Positions 10,173 to 22,374 of a stretch of 64,000 nt of DNA are shown in pieces. The stretch is taken from NCBI GenBank assembly GCA_001600415.1, contig BCJX01000010.1, positions 632,085 through 696,084 on the forward strand, in the 5' to 3' direction. The first letter of the stretch is position 1. Each line of letters begins with the position of its first letter. This DNA comes from Pascua guehoae. Taxonomy: Eukaryota > Basidiomycota > Tremellomycetes > Trichosporonales > Trichosporonaceae. The notes below the pieces were generated by a model, which saw only the letters and a program-made list of their open reading frames with translations, did not search any database and had not been told where the DNA came from. The translations under genes were made by a program, and so were the position numbers.

Positions 10173-11018
10173 ATTCGCTATGTAAAGGCGATCAGGTCGT
10201 CTCGAGGAAAAGAAGTTCAAGAAGATGGGCGATGGGGTGGTGGGTAAACCTGGGCGAGGGGTGAATAGAAGCCGAGAGTTCGAAAGCAACAGAAGGTGAC
10301 GTCGGGTGACGCGTTTGCTTCCGCACATTGCGGTTTCAGGTGGGTGGCGACTTTTGGGTGGCAAACCCAGTGGCGAATGGGTGGCAAATTGCAACCAAGA
10401 GCGTGCAGTGTGAGTGCCATGGTAGGAGGGAGCGAAGCATAGGAAGGCTGGTAGCTCGTGAGCCAGACTCCAGATGATCAAGCAGAAATCACCATGTAGG
10501 CTTGATGAGGCAAGTGAGCAGCGATAGCCATGCAGGTCTCCGGAAGATGAACTGTCTACATTGGAGCCAGCTTACTTACTTCAATCGCCACCTCGTCCTC
10601 GGCCCCGTTTCGTCATTTGAGGAGGATGGACTCTCGCGTCTGAGGTGGATGTGAAAGGATAAATGTGTCTATTTGCTTGATGGAATTTTGGCTGGAAGGA
10701 GGTTATATTCTTCACTGCCCCCCCACAATTGCATCTACTTTCCTTGGGTGATTGTGACTTTTGCCTTCCCTCGTCTTGGCCACCTTCCTCGCCAACCTTC
10801 CTTGTTTCCTCTCTTGAAACTGTTCCCTTCCTTGGACGATTCTGACATCTCTCTTTCTCCCACTCTCTCCTACCCTCCCCTTCAGACCCCTATACCTTTT
10901 TCTCGACCACATCCAATACTTGTACCTCTCACTCACCGCTCACTCAAACCATCGAACAAGCACGTCGTGAAGCTGCAGTCCTACCACGTTGGCCGTGTGA
11001 GCTTCATTAAGGGTGGTC
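10173..11018. promoter_or_regulatory. Divergent upstream region of SWIM/RING and dsRBD-like genes
   Basis: About 850 bases between two divergent starts. Bases 10760-10930 on the plus strand are strongly C/T-rich, a common feature of basidiomycete core promoters. An upstream exon of the plus-strand gene could be hidden here. Confidence 0.45.
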
Positions 11019-13084
11019 ATGAATTCAAGCTCACAACCAGGTTGTTGCCTTCTCCCAATGTACGGTCAAATTGTACGCCAGGTCTACGGCCAAGACCACT
11101 TTCGTCGCAACCACGACCATCAACGTCCCCAGACCTCGGGTGCCACCCTTCCTTTCCGTAAGAGTAAAGGGCGCCACAATCACCCCGTTGCCACCTACCA
11201 AGCGCAATCCCTTCCTCCCCCTCTCCCCCTCCCTAAACCTCTCCGCGCACGTGCATCCGACGAGAACCAGCATGCCGCCAAGATGTTAAAGCAGCTTCTG
11301 GAGGACGAGGAGAAAGACGACAGCACCGAACAGGACGGTCAGAGTAGCAACAACTCTGGAGAGGGTTCAGCTCCTTCTCTCCCCCACAATAACCTTCCCC
11401 CGAGTCCCTCGAGCCTTCCACCCATCGATCAAGGGCAAATGTTCATTGACCAGTTCTGCATGCCCACCCGACAGACTCGTGCCAGGTCACACCGTGACGG
11501 AGGTGATCAGGTGGAAGAGTGGATGGCTCAGTCAAACCACGTCCTGCTGGGGCAGAAGGTAGGCTCAAGAGTGCCCTGATATCCCCTGCTGAGCCATCAG
11601 TCCAAGCAGTACAAGAACGAAGAGGACGACATCGAGTCGACCTCAGCTGAACTTACGAACGTATCAGACAACAATACACCGCCCGCATGGTACAGCAACT
11701 CGGCCGTCATCAGGGGTTCAGACTGTGACGTGCCGATGCAGCGAGCATCTTCCGAATACACGCCCCACATGCCTGTTGTCCGCCTGGACCCCGACCTTCC
11801 CCCGCTCGCCATCGAACATCCCGCACGTGTCTGGAACTCGATGTTGCATTCGCTCGCAGAGTGCCTCCAGCCTGTCATCAAATGGAAATATGATGAAGTG
11901 CCCGTTGACAACCGTGAGCTAGATGATATGTCGTCGTTCTAGCTGACACCTCCAGGCGAGCACGGTTACCTCGCCCACCTCACTCTCATCCTTCCTCCGA
12001 CTCACCCTGCGGTCTTCGGAAGCCCCCTGTTCAAGGTTCTCCCCAAGAACCGGTACTCGATTGAATACATTGCGGCTGTAGAGGTAATCGGGGGTATCAA
12101 GACGTGGACGGGGGAGCCGAGGAAGCTCAAGGTGCGCAGCTGGTTCGGGGTAACGGACTCAGCTGACACGTCTCTCAGACCGACGCGCAGAACACCACCC
12201 TCACCACCTGCATCGCTGATGGAGCTCTCGCCTGGGTCCACGCACCGATCATGGCCACTGTTCCCAAGGAGGAGGAGGACGCCGAAGAATTCGACGCCGC
12301 GACCTCCCCCCCAACTTCACGCAGTTCCACCCCCGAGAATCCTCCTAGTTCGGCCCAGAGGCACCTCAGCGACAAGCTCGCCCGATTGGGCGTGTTCGAG
12401 CCGCAGAGCAAGATCGCGGTGCGCATGGATCTCAACCATGATCAGGATACTTGGCGTGGGTTCCTCATCCGCTGCACTGGCATTGACCCATTCAGTCTAC
12501 GGATCGACCCTCCTGGTCGGCTATGATGCACACGTCCAGCGCTACGTCGAGCCCTGCGACCACAAGACGCCGCAGGGTGCCCAAGAGGCCGTGTGCAAGA
12601 AGGCACTAGACCTTAATGTTCTAGGGTTTATCTCATGGCTTCATGAGCATGACGATCTGCTTGGTGAGCTGGTCGGTCAACATTTTCGGTAGCTCATCCC
12701 AGACTCTGCTGGGCACCAGTCTCCATCCCATACGAGCTTGAAGAATGGCTCTCCTCGTACAGTTTCCAACACCGACTGGCAGAAGCAGCTCGAGCGTAAG
12801 CTGCATCGTACTGTTCCAGCTGACACCAGATTTCTGTCAGACCTCATCGCTGTCCTCGCCCAAGTACTCGCAAAAGGTCCAGAAGCGCCCTGGACAGCAG
12901 ACGCTCTTCCTCGGGACCGTCACAGTCGATGGAGAGGAGTATGAGGGAGAGTGAGTTGGTGGTCGTCAGAAGACGTTGTCAACTCACACCCAGCCACCCG
13001 AGCCCGAGCCTCAAGGACGCCCGCTGTGCCGTGGCGCGCAAGGTCTTCTGCGACATCTTTGGTCAGGAGCCTATTAGTCTCTGA
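11019..13084 (+). CDS. Predicted protein with dsRNA-binding-motif-like C-terminus (model uncertain)
   Basis: Proposed exons are 11019-11558, 11601-11913, 11956-12131, 12179-12455, 12496-12663, 12720-12795, about 12841-12950 and 12994-13084. The first 200 residues are low-complexity (polar, proline-rich). The middle has a folded stretch (EHGYLAHLTLILPPTHPAVF, YSIEYIAAVEVIGGIKTW). Then come YDAHVQRYVEPCDHKTPQ, ALDLNVLGFI and VSIPYELEEWLSS. The end reads SSPKYSQKVQKR, LFLGTVTVDGEEYEG and PSPSLKDARCAVARKVFCDI, which resembles a dsRNA-binding motif (beta strands, then a helix starting KDAR-AVARK). Exon 6 as read ends two bases into a codon while exon 7 needs a different phase, so a frameshift, assembly error or missed exon lies near 12795-12841. 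The start codon is the first ATG of the long frame and is not secure. Function unknown. Confidence 0.5.
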
Positions 13085-13687
13085 GTCAGTCTCTGATCAG
13101 AGGCAGTCCTGGGCCCAACAATATCGAGAAGTAAAGTCTGTACAATCCATGTCCGAAGTATACATGCCCCCATGTCACCCGCCCATACGCGCTCATATGC
13201 CATGTACGCGCGCGCACGCGCATGCGACCCATGCACATATGCACACGAGCAATGAGACGATACCGTTTTTTTCTCTCCCCTCACCGCCCTGTGCAGGACA
13301 CCAGGACATGGGTTTCGTGCCTGAGGCAACCTGTGCGCCACCCTGTGTCGTCTCCGTCGTCTCCCTTGGCGATGACGCAGGCCACACCCACTTTGAGCAT
13401 TTCCAGGTCTCGTGTTTTTGCCGCCGGCCGCCGCCGCGCCGATTAAGGACGATTACAGAAAACCCAGGTGGCCCGGCTCGGCCAGCACTCACCATGCATG
13501 CACCACAGACCACCGCACCGTCTTGCATCCATTGACATCTCCACATCTCCACATCTGCCCATCTCCACGATCACCTCGACCACCTCCACCGACACCCGCC
13601 CCGCGACACTCGCTACACGTGTAACCCCGCGATCGTCCCCGGTCGGCGTCCCACACTCAGCTCTCGCTCCGACACCAGTGAGGCAGG
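13085..13687. other. Intergenic; promoter of NIPA-like gene
   Basis: No gene seen. Bases 13185-13260 are rich in alternating CA/GC dinucleotides (Z-DNA-prone). The last 150 bases are C-rich and should include the promoter. Confidence 0.4.
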
Positions 13688-14247
13688 ATGGCCTCCCCCT
13701 CCCCCCTCCCCTCACCGCTGGCGAGCACGACCCTAGCCGACGTCGCGGCCATCACGGCGTCGGCGCTGGCGGCCGTCCTGAACGAGACTGAGACGTCGAA
13801 TTCGACGCTCCCGCTCGGCGTGGACCCGAGCGATGTCGCGCCCAGCGAGGGAAATTATGTCGTGGTGCGTACCAGGCCGGTGTGGGGACGAGCAGTAGAT
13901 AGTGGTGGCCTCGGTGGACGACGTGTTGGGGTCTCCGTCTCGAGACCTCTTGCCACTTGTCGCGCTATCGCGTTGTTCTACACGTTATCTCCTCCAGACC
14001 CNNNNNNNNNNNNNNNNNNNNNNNNNNNNNNNNNNNNNNNNNNNNNNNNNNNNNNNNNNNNNNNNNNNNNNNNNNNNNNNNNNNNNNNNNNNNNNNNNNN
14101 NNNNNNNNNNNNNNNNNNNNNNNNNNNNNNNNNNNNNNNNNNNNNNNNNNNNNNNNNNNNNNNNNNNNNNNNNNNNNNNNNNNNNNNNNNNNNNNNNNNN
14201 NNNNNNNNNNNNNNNNNNNNNNNNNNNNNNNGTGGGACAAGTGGAGG

Positions 14248-14287
<40 letters not shown>

Positions 14288-16218
14288 GTTGGGGGGCGGG
14301 TGCGGGAGGATAGGACCGAGAGGAGAGGACGATGAGGAACGCTGCTCGGAAACAATGTGCAAGCGGGCCGAGGTGGGGATGCTGTCCAAGGACACGCGGA
14401 TCCCACCAGCCTTGCTTGCCAGATGGCATCATGGACGCGAGGCGCGTGCAGCCAAACGGGCCGACCGGGCATCTCATTGCGAGCACAGAGCTGCGATCGG
14501 GCTGCGGCGATTGCACCTCTTGGTCCTCTGTGACCGCTCCGTTTCTCCGCGCCAAGAACAGCCGCAAAGAATCCATGCTGACATCCCAGCGCGTCCCAGC
14601 TCTGTAAGCTGCTGAAGAGTGACGTTGGCTGACAACAGTTGGGTCGCCCCTGGCCCTCCGGTACCTGCGGCCAGATTGGGTCGCGCCGCTGGGCGCGAGT
14701 GCACTCGTGTTCAACTTTATCTTTGCGTACTTTTTGGTCGGGACGCGTGAGTTTGCGTGGGCGGGTGTGGCCCCAGTGGTCGTCAGACGTCAGACGTGTG
14801 CTCGGACGACCAACCTTGCCCCGTGCCCCGTGCTGACCGTCAGCGGTGACAAAGTCGGATATCCGGGGAACGGCGCTGATTGTGCTCGGTGTCATTCTGA
14901 TTGTGGTATTTTCGAGCATCAACCACGGGCTCAAGCAGGACCTCACTGTCGAGGAGTGAGTGGGGCTGCAGACTCGCATCGCACCTGCCCACTAACGAAC
15001 TACAGGTTGAATCGGCTGTGGTCTCGCGGCCCGTGGCTCGGCTACTTTTTCACACTTTGCGCCTTCATCTTTGGGACATTTGTCGTCTCGGACCTGTTTG
15101 CAAAGGTGTCCAAATCCCGCGCGTCGTTTTCGCCCTTGCCGAGCCCGACGCTGGGCCTGCCGACGTCGCGTTCACGCGCTCCCGCGCCGCCAGAAGGTGT
15201 CCTGGGCGTGCTCCGCGGCGTGTCGCAGTGGTTCAAGCGGGGGCGCACATACTGGACCGCCGCCGAGACGGCGGTCCTCACACGCCTCGAGCGGCTGTTT
15301 GCGCGCACGCCCGATGTGCGCGTCGCGTGGTTTGAAGGTATCGGGTGGGCCGTGGCGGGCGGCACACTCGCGGGTCTCTGTCTCGTTTTTACAAAGGCCG
15401 TCGTAAAGCTCTTTTGGCTGCCGGGTCATGTGTTTGTAAACTTTTCCGCCATTATTACACTCCTTTTCGTCATTGCCACGGCCGTCGCGCAGATTGTGTG
15501 CTTGAACCGCGCCCTGCGGTGTGCCGACACGGTCGTGGTCGTTCCGCTCTTTTACGCTGGATACACCATCTTTGGGTGAGTGTGGCGTGTGGCATGTGGC
15601 GGATCGTGTGTGGCTGACCCCAGATTTATCAACTCGCTCATCTTCTACGACGAGGTCGAACAGTACCGCCGCTGGGTACTCGTCGCGACCTTTTTGTCCA
15701 TGAGCGTGCTCATTGGCGGTGTCGTGCGTACCATAAAGCAACGGGCAAGAAAACTGACGTCCCAGGTGCTCCTGTCCATCAAGCCCGAGGGCACGGATCC
15801 GTACAATGGCAACGGCGCCGAGCCCGACCCGGCGCTGCGGATGCAGCCGCGCGAGTCGACGGCGACCGAGGGCGCGCCCACTCCGGCAAAGCTGAGCGAC
15901 GACGGGCGCGAGGGCGAAGGCGAGCGCGACCGCGTGCTCTGGGAGGTGGGGAGTGTGAGCGACGACGGCGACGTGGACGACGACGAAGAGAGCATGCGTA
16001 AAGGCGTGGGCGGGACGCACGACAGCCGCGGCGAGCGCGGCGGCCTCTTGCTCGTCACGGACGACGACGACCCGCCCCTCTCGCCCGTCTCGCCGCGTGT
16101 GTCGCCACGCGCGACCAGGAGACCGACCGAGGCGGCAGCGGTCGACTCGGACGACGACGACGACGGGTTTGGCGAGTACACGAGCGCAGTAAAACCAGCA
16201 TCTACACACACTCCATAG
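13688..16218 (+). CDS. NIPA-type (DUF803) magnesium transporter-like membrane protein, interrupted by assembly gap
   Basis: Proteins of this family are multi-pass membrane transporters linked to Mg2+ uptake. Exon 1 is 13688-13864. Exon 2 starts at 13998 and enters an N gap at 14002. Clear exons resume at 14639-14746, 14844-14955, 15006-15575, 15624-15723 and 15766-16218. Membrane segments include LGASALVFNFIFAYFLVGT, GTALIVLGVILIVVFSSI, GYFFTLCAFIFGTFVVSDL, FVNFSAIITLLFVIATAV and FLSMSVLIGGV. LNRALRCADTVVVVPLFYAG and GFINSLIFYDE match the family's conserved late segments. The tail after the last membrane helix is long, acidic and disordered (about 145 residues, DDDDD runs). The 42-nt intron 15724-15765 is in frame and stop-free; I splice it because it has GTGCGT, CTGAC and CAG. 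The 14232-14638 part cannot be assigned confidently. Confidence 0.75.
14002..14286. other. Assembly gap (230 N) followed by 37-base poly-G
   Basis: N occupies 14002-14231, then 18 bases, then G from 14250 to 14286. The gap removes part of the transporter's N-terminal membrane region. A pure G run beside a gap is typical of false base calls in two-colour Illumina chemistry. Confidence 0.8.
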
Positions 16219-16449
16219 GCCCCCAAAGTCCCACACACCCATTAATTCCCCCCCCCCAAATCGGATCAGACCAGCATCTGTACATCTGTAACACGCCCAG
16301 CACGGCATAGACACAGAGGGGTATGAGTGCATCATGTTGTGTATGCTATAATTGAGAAGCGCCGAGGCAGGCATGCGGGTGGAACGTGGCGAGTGGAAGA
16401 GGTGCAGACATCGAGGCGGGCCTAGAGTACTAGAGTGCTAGTGCTCAAC

Positions 16450-18341
<1,892 letters not shown>

Positions 18342-20099
18342 GCTCGTGGGTCTTGTAGTTGTTGGTGGGTGTGGCTTATTCCCAAGTCCGAGATGTCCAA
18401 CTTTGCGGAAACGGGGGGCGGCGGGACCAATTTGCCTGGTGGAGGCTGTTGGACAGCCAGGCACGGCCACAGGCTGGCGGTAGGCGGGGAGGCGTCACCC
18501 CCCGTTGAGGTCTGGTTCTGCCGTCCACTGAAGCCGCTGGCCACTGGCCATTGGGAGGTTGTGTTCTGGCAAGTCTATGCGGATGCATGTATATCGGCGG
18601 GGCAACTATGATGTCTACGAGGTGCAGAGGATACAGTCGCTACAGTGTGTAAAATGCTGGTGTGGTTGACGTGCTTAGTCCGTTCCCATGCTACTATTGC
18701 TACTGTATTGACTGACAGTCTACCAAGATGCCCTGCCACAGCCAGAGCCACGCCACCAAGCTGGAGCTTGCCGATCCCCCGATGTCTGCACTCCCAATGC
18801 ACATGCTAGACGAACATAGGCCTCCAGGCCACATGTCCAAGTGCAGCCAGCTCGCATAGCAGAATGCTAACACAGCCACCCTGTCCGTCACCGCCGCCCC
18901 CGATCCTGCCAGTATTGTCACACCGATGCACACTACAATGCCCCAACGGCTATCGTGGCACATACAGTCGCTCTCCCGCGGCATCTCTCATCACTCGACT
19001 CGCGGACAGTTGACAATTGCAGCAAGACGGAAGGTTACTGTGGGCCGCTCAACTGGGCAAGCAACGGGTAGACAGCGACACGGCGACAGAGGCCAGTAAG
19101 AACGTTGCTTGCTGCACTCGACCGGTCCGGTCAAGTAGACAGAACTGTTCTTTGATTCGCTGAGACTGTTATCGGAGCTGCGGGAGCGCGTCAACGGTCG
19201 TTGCGTCCTTGGGTCCGCGGCGCAGTCGACGAGTGAGCGGGACAGTGAATAGACTTGTCAGGCAGCTGCAGGCAGGTAGTGGAGTAGACCATCCATGTAT
19301 TGGTCGTTTGGTGACCGTGGCAATGACGTGTCGGGGGTTGTGCAAGGTGGAGGTTGGGAGATGTGTAGTGCACCAAACAGCATGAGATATGAGGTAGGAT
19401 GCACCAGACAAAGGATGACAACAATCGGTCAAGTACAAGACTGACAACTTGCAACTTGGGCCGTTTGCCAGCTTGGCTAACTTTGGCTCGTGGCTCCTGG
19501 CTAGGGCTGGGTGGCAAACCTCGAGGTTTAGCGGAAGCAAATAGCCCCGATGAAGCATGGCCATGGCCAATTTCAATTTTCGCAAATGTCGGCGCTAAGA
19601 ATGAGTGTCGGCGGTATGCCACGTGTGCCACATTCGCCCATTGGATGGAGGGTTGGAGCGGGTCCAGAGTTGGAGGGGGGGATGGGAGGGAGGGACCGAG
19701 GGGAGGGGGCGGCCTGGTCGGATGCTGTCGCAGGGAGGTTGGGCGTGACCTCGAATCGTTCAGCATCTTGGTCTCGATACAGCAAGATAGTGAGTGACAC
19801 GGCAACGACAACGACAAAAAGGACGACGACGTGCTGACCACCTCTTCCCGCGCCTCCCCCTACGACATTCTTCTACCCGCTACGCTCTCCATCGCTCGTG
19901 CTTGATCTCCGCGCTCGAAATTGGCTCATTCTCGCGTTCCCCACGACCCAACTCCAACTCGCTCTCCTCTCTCGCACGACTTTGCTCCAAACTCCGGTCG
20001 CTCGACCTGCGATATCTCCCCCTCGCGTTTCCCCCATCTCTCTCTCTCTTTCTCCTCTGCTCTACTCGTCCCGTGGCGCACGAAATCCCCAAACAGAAA
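18342..20099. other. Intergenic; divergent promoters of uL4m and RPS16
   Basis: About 1.76 kb with no supported gene or RNA. Short open frames carry no motifs. Confidence 0.4.
20020..20099 (+). promoter_or_regulatory. C/T-rich core promoter / 5' leader of RPS16
   Basis: The 60-80 bases before the RPS16 start are dominated by CT runs (for example TCTCTCTCTTTCTCCTCTGC), like pyrimidine-rich leaders of fungal ribosomal protein genes. No TATA box is evident. Confidence 0.5.
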
Positions 20100-21013
20100 A
20101 TGTCGGCCGTCCAGACCTTCGGCAAGAAGAAGGTGCGCACTTTGCTCGTGGTCTGGAGAAGCGCGTGCTGACAGTGATTCTCTCAATGTGCTCCAACACT
20201 ATCCGATTTGTGCTTGCTCTTGCGCGTCTAAACGATCCCCGTATCCCTCGACACAATCGCTCCTTTCCACTCGCGCACATTCTACTCGCACAAACAGACT
20301 GCCACCGCAGTGGCCCACGTCACCCCCGGCCGCGGCCTCGTCCGCCTCAACGGCTCGCCCATCTCGCTCGTTGAGCCGTGAGTGTCGATGGATGGACTCG
20401 GAGAGGGAGAGAAATTTTGGGAGGCGAGGCAGGGGGGGACAGAGTTGGATGGAGAGGGATGCTGCCTGGGGGAAGAAATTTGCAGTGAAGAGGTGGAGGG
20501 TGTTGAGGAGCTAGTGGTGGTGACGGCGTGCTGGACAATGGCGACGAGTAGAGCACCAAACCTGTCCTCTGTGCGCTCTCTCCCACCCATCCACCTACTG
20601 TTCTCAATTCCTCTCTTCAAGCAGACCTCCCCTGTCCAGCTTGTTTCAACGACCACTCTTAACTCCCGCCCACCAAAAACGCAAGACACAAACTAACCCA
20701 CAGTGCTCTCCTCCGCTACAAGGTCTACGAGCCCATCCTCGTTGTCGGCGCCGACAAGTTCGCTGGCATCGACATCCGCCTCCGCGTCAAGGGTGGTGGC
20801 CACGTTTCGCAGCTCTACGCCCTCCGCCAGGCCATTGCCAAGGGTGTTGTTGCCTTCTACGCCAAGAACGAGGACGCCGCGTCCGCTCTTGAGCTCAAGA
20901 AGACCCTCATCGCCTACGACCGTACCCTCCTCGTTGCCGACCCCCGCCGCGCCGAGCCCAAGAAGTTCGGTGGTCGTGGTGCCCGCGCTCGCCGCCAGAA
21001 GTCGTACCGTTAA
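20100..21013 (+). CDS. RPS16: 40S ribosomal protein S16 (uS9)
   Basis: A cytosolic small-subunit protein whose C-terminal tail reaches the decoding centre. Exons 20100-20132, 20298-20377 and 20704-21013 give 140 residues, close to yeast and human lengths. The start [11 protein letters not shown], then [58 protein letters not shown] and the end [17 protein letters not shown] are all uS9 landmarks, including the terminal KSYR that contacts P-site tRNA. The two introns are long for this window (165 and 326 nt), common in ribosomal protein genes. I looked in both for C/D or H/ACA snoRNA boxes and found no convincing pair. Confidence 0.97.
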
Positions 21014-22374
21014 TCACCTCGCCGAGGGTGTCTGTCTCGATGTGCGCGCTGCTGGCAAAGGTCGCGACAGCGTGCCGCGAGATGGCTGGTGGTTTTCGCA
21101 GCATTGGGGTATGTATATCATGACCTTGCAACTGTTGGTGCATAGAGCTTTTTTGTTGCAGACGTGAGGTGGTGTGATGGTGAGAGGACTGGAGGCCGGA
21201 ATGTGTTGGGACTGGCGAAGGGAAGGAGCTCCGCCGGGGGACGAGGACTGCATTGAGAGCTGCATTGTGTTCGTGTCCGGTATGAGCGGTGATGAGCGTC
21301 AGAGAGGGGTGCTGTGCTCGTGTCAAAGAGCTCTGCTGTGCTCGGGTTGTGGGTCATGTGTTGCAAGAACAATGGGCTACATGCGGTGGGCATGGCATGC
21401 GGTATACGCGCTGGTAGAGGTGTGACAAGGTTACTGAGAGAGGTGCGGTGGCGTCGGGCATGGCAGACATGGCGGTGCATGCGCGTGCAACGTGCAACGA
21501 GGGTAGTGCGAGGCAGTCGAGTGGCATGCATGCGTCCAAAAGACAAAAAAGAGGCGAGCATGATTTTTTGTCAGGGAAGGGGTCCAGTAGTGGGCCGAAA
21601 CCGAAAAAGGAAGGTAAGGAAGAGGTCGAGGCGAGGTGAGGCGGCAAAGGGCAGACGGGCGCCTGGGGTGGGTGCATTGCATGTCTAGCTGCTAGGCACG
21701 GAAACAAGGCTCTGTTCGGCGCGTTTTGTACGCAGGTACGCGGGGTACGCGGCACCAGTACACCAGTCTAAGGATCTAAGGTCAAGTTGTCTTTGTTACC
21801 TGCCATCTCTGTGGCTCGTGGCTCGTACTGCAGTGGCTGCTCCAGTCTCCTGGAATACCCATCACAAAGTCTTAGTCGAGTCCCACTCGTTCCTCTTCAA
21901 CCTCCGTCTACATCATTATACACCTCCCACCCACCCCCAACACTCCATCCTCGCAACACTACAACCAACCAACCACAACACATCTCCATCCCCCATCTCC
22001 TTTGACCCCCAACACTCAGCCTGTGCTTCAACCCCCCTGTTCCAGCTGGCACCGTGCTGGCTCCCCGATACCGGACGTACACGGCGCACAGGCCCCAGGT
22101 CCCCCGCACAGCGACACAAACAATAGCGGCCACCGACGCAAAGCTAGCAAAGATTGCGGGCGACAACGGAGACAAGCAGGCCCTTTGCCACTGTAACCAT
22201 AACCATACACCTTGCAGCTGCACCATTGCACGTCGCAACCATTATCACAACACACTCGACGTGCCTCTGCCGCTCCTGCCCCCCTTTCGCTTCTCCCACT
22301 TTGCGAGCATCCCCAAACCCATCGCCGCCCTTACACCCCCACCTTCCTCCAACCCATACCGGCTTAAGCCCAAC
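21014..22374. other. RPS16 3' flank and SUN gene promoter
   Basis: About 1.36 kb without a supported gene. Bases 21880-22000 are rich in CA/CAC and C-runs near the probable promoter of the SUN-domain gene. Confidence 0.4.

Noticed and set aside
15172..16374. 400-codon minus-strand frame
   Set aside because: Antisense to the NIPA-like transporter's recognised membrane segments and acidic tail.
19191..19841. 216-codon minus-strand frame upstream of RPS16
   Set aside because: Low-complexity Pro/Ser/Leu content from a pyrimidine-rich promoter region, no family signal.
20133..20703. Possible snoRNA in RPS16 introns
   Set aside because: No C/D box pair or H/ACA boxes with flanking pairing could be found by eye.
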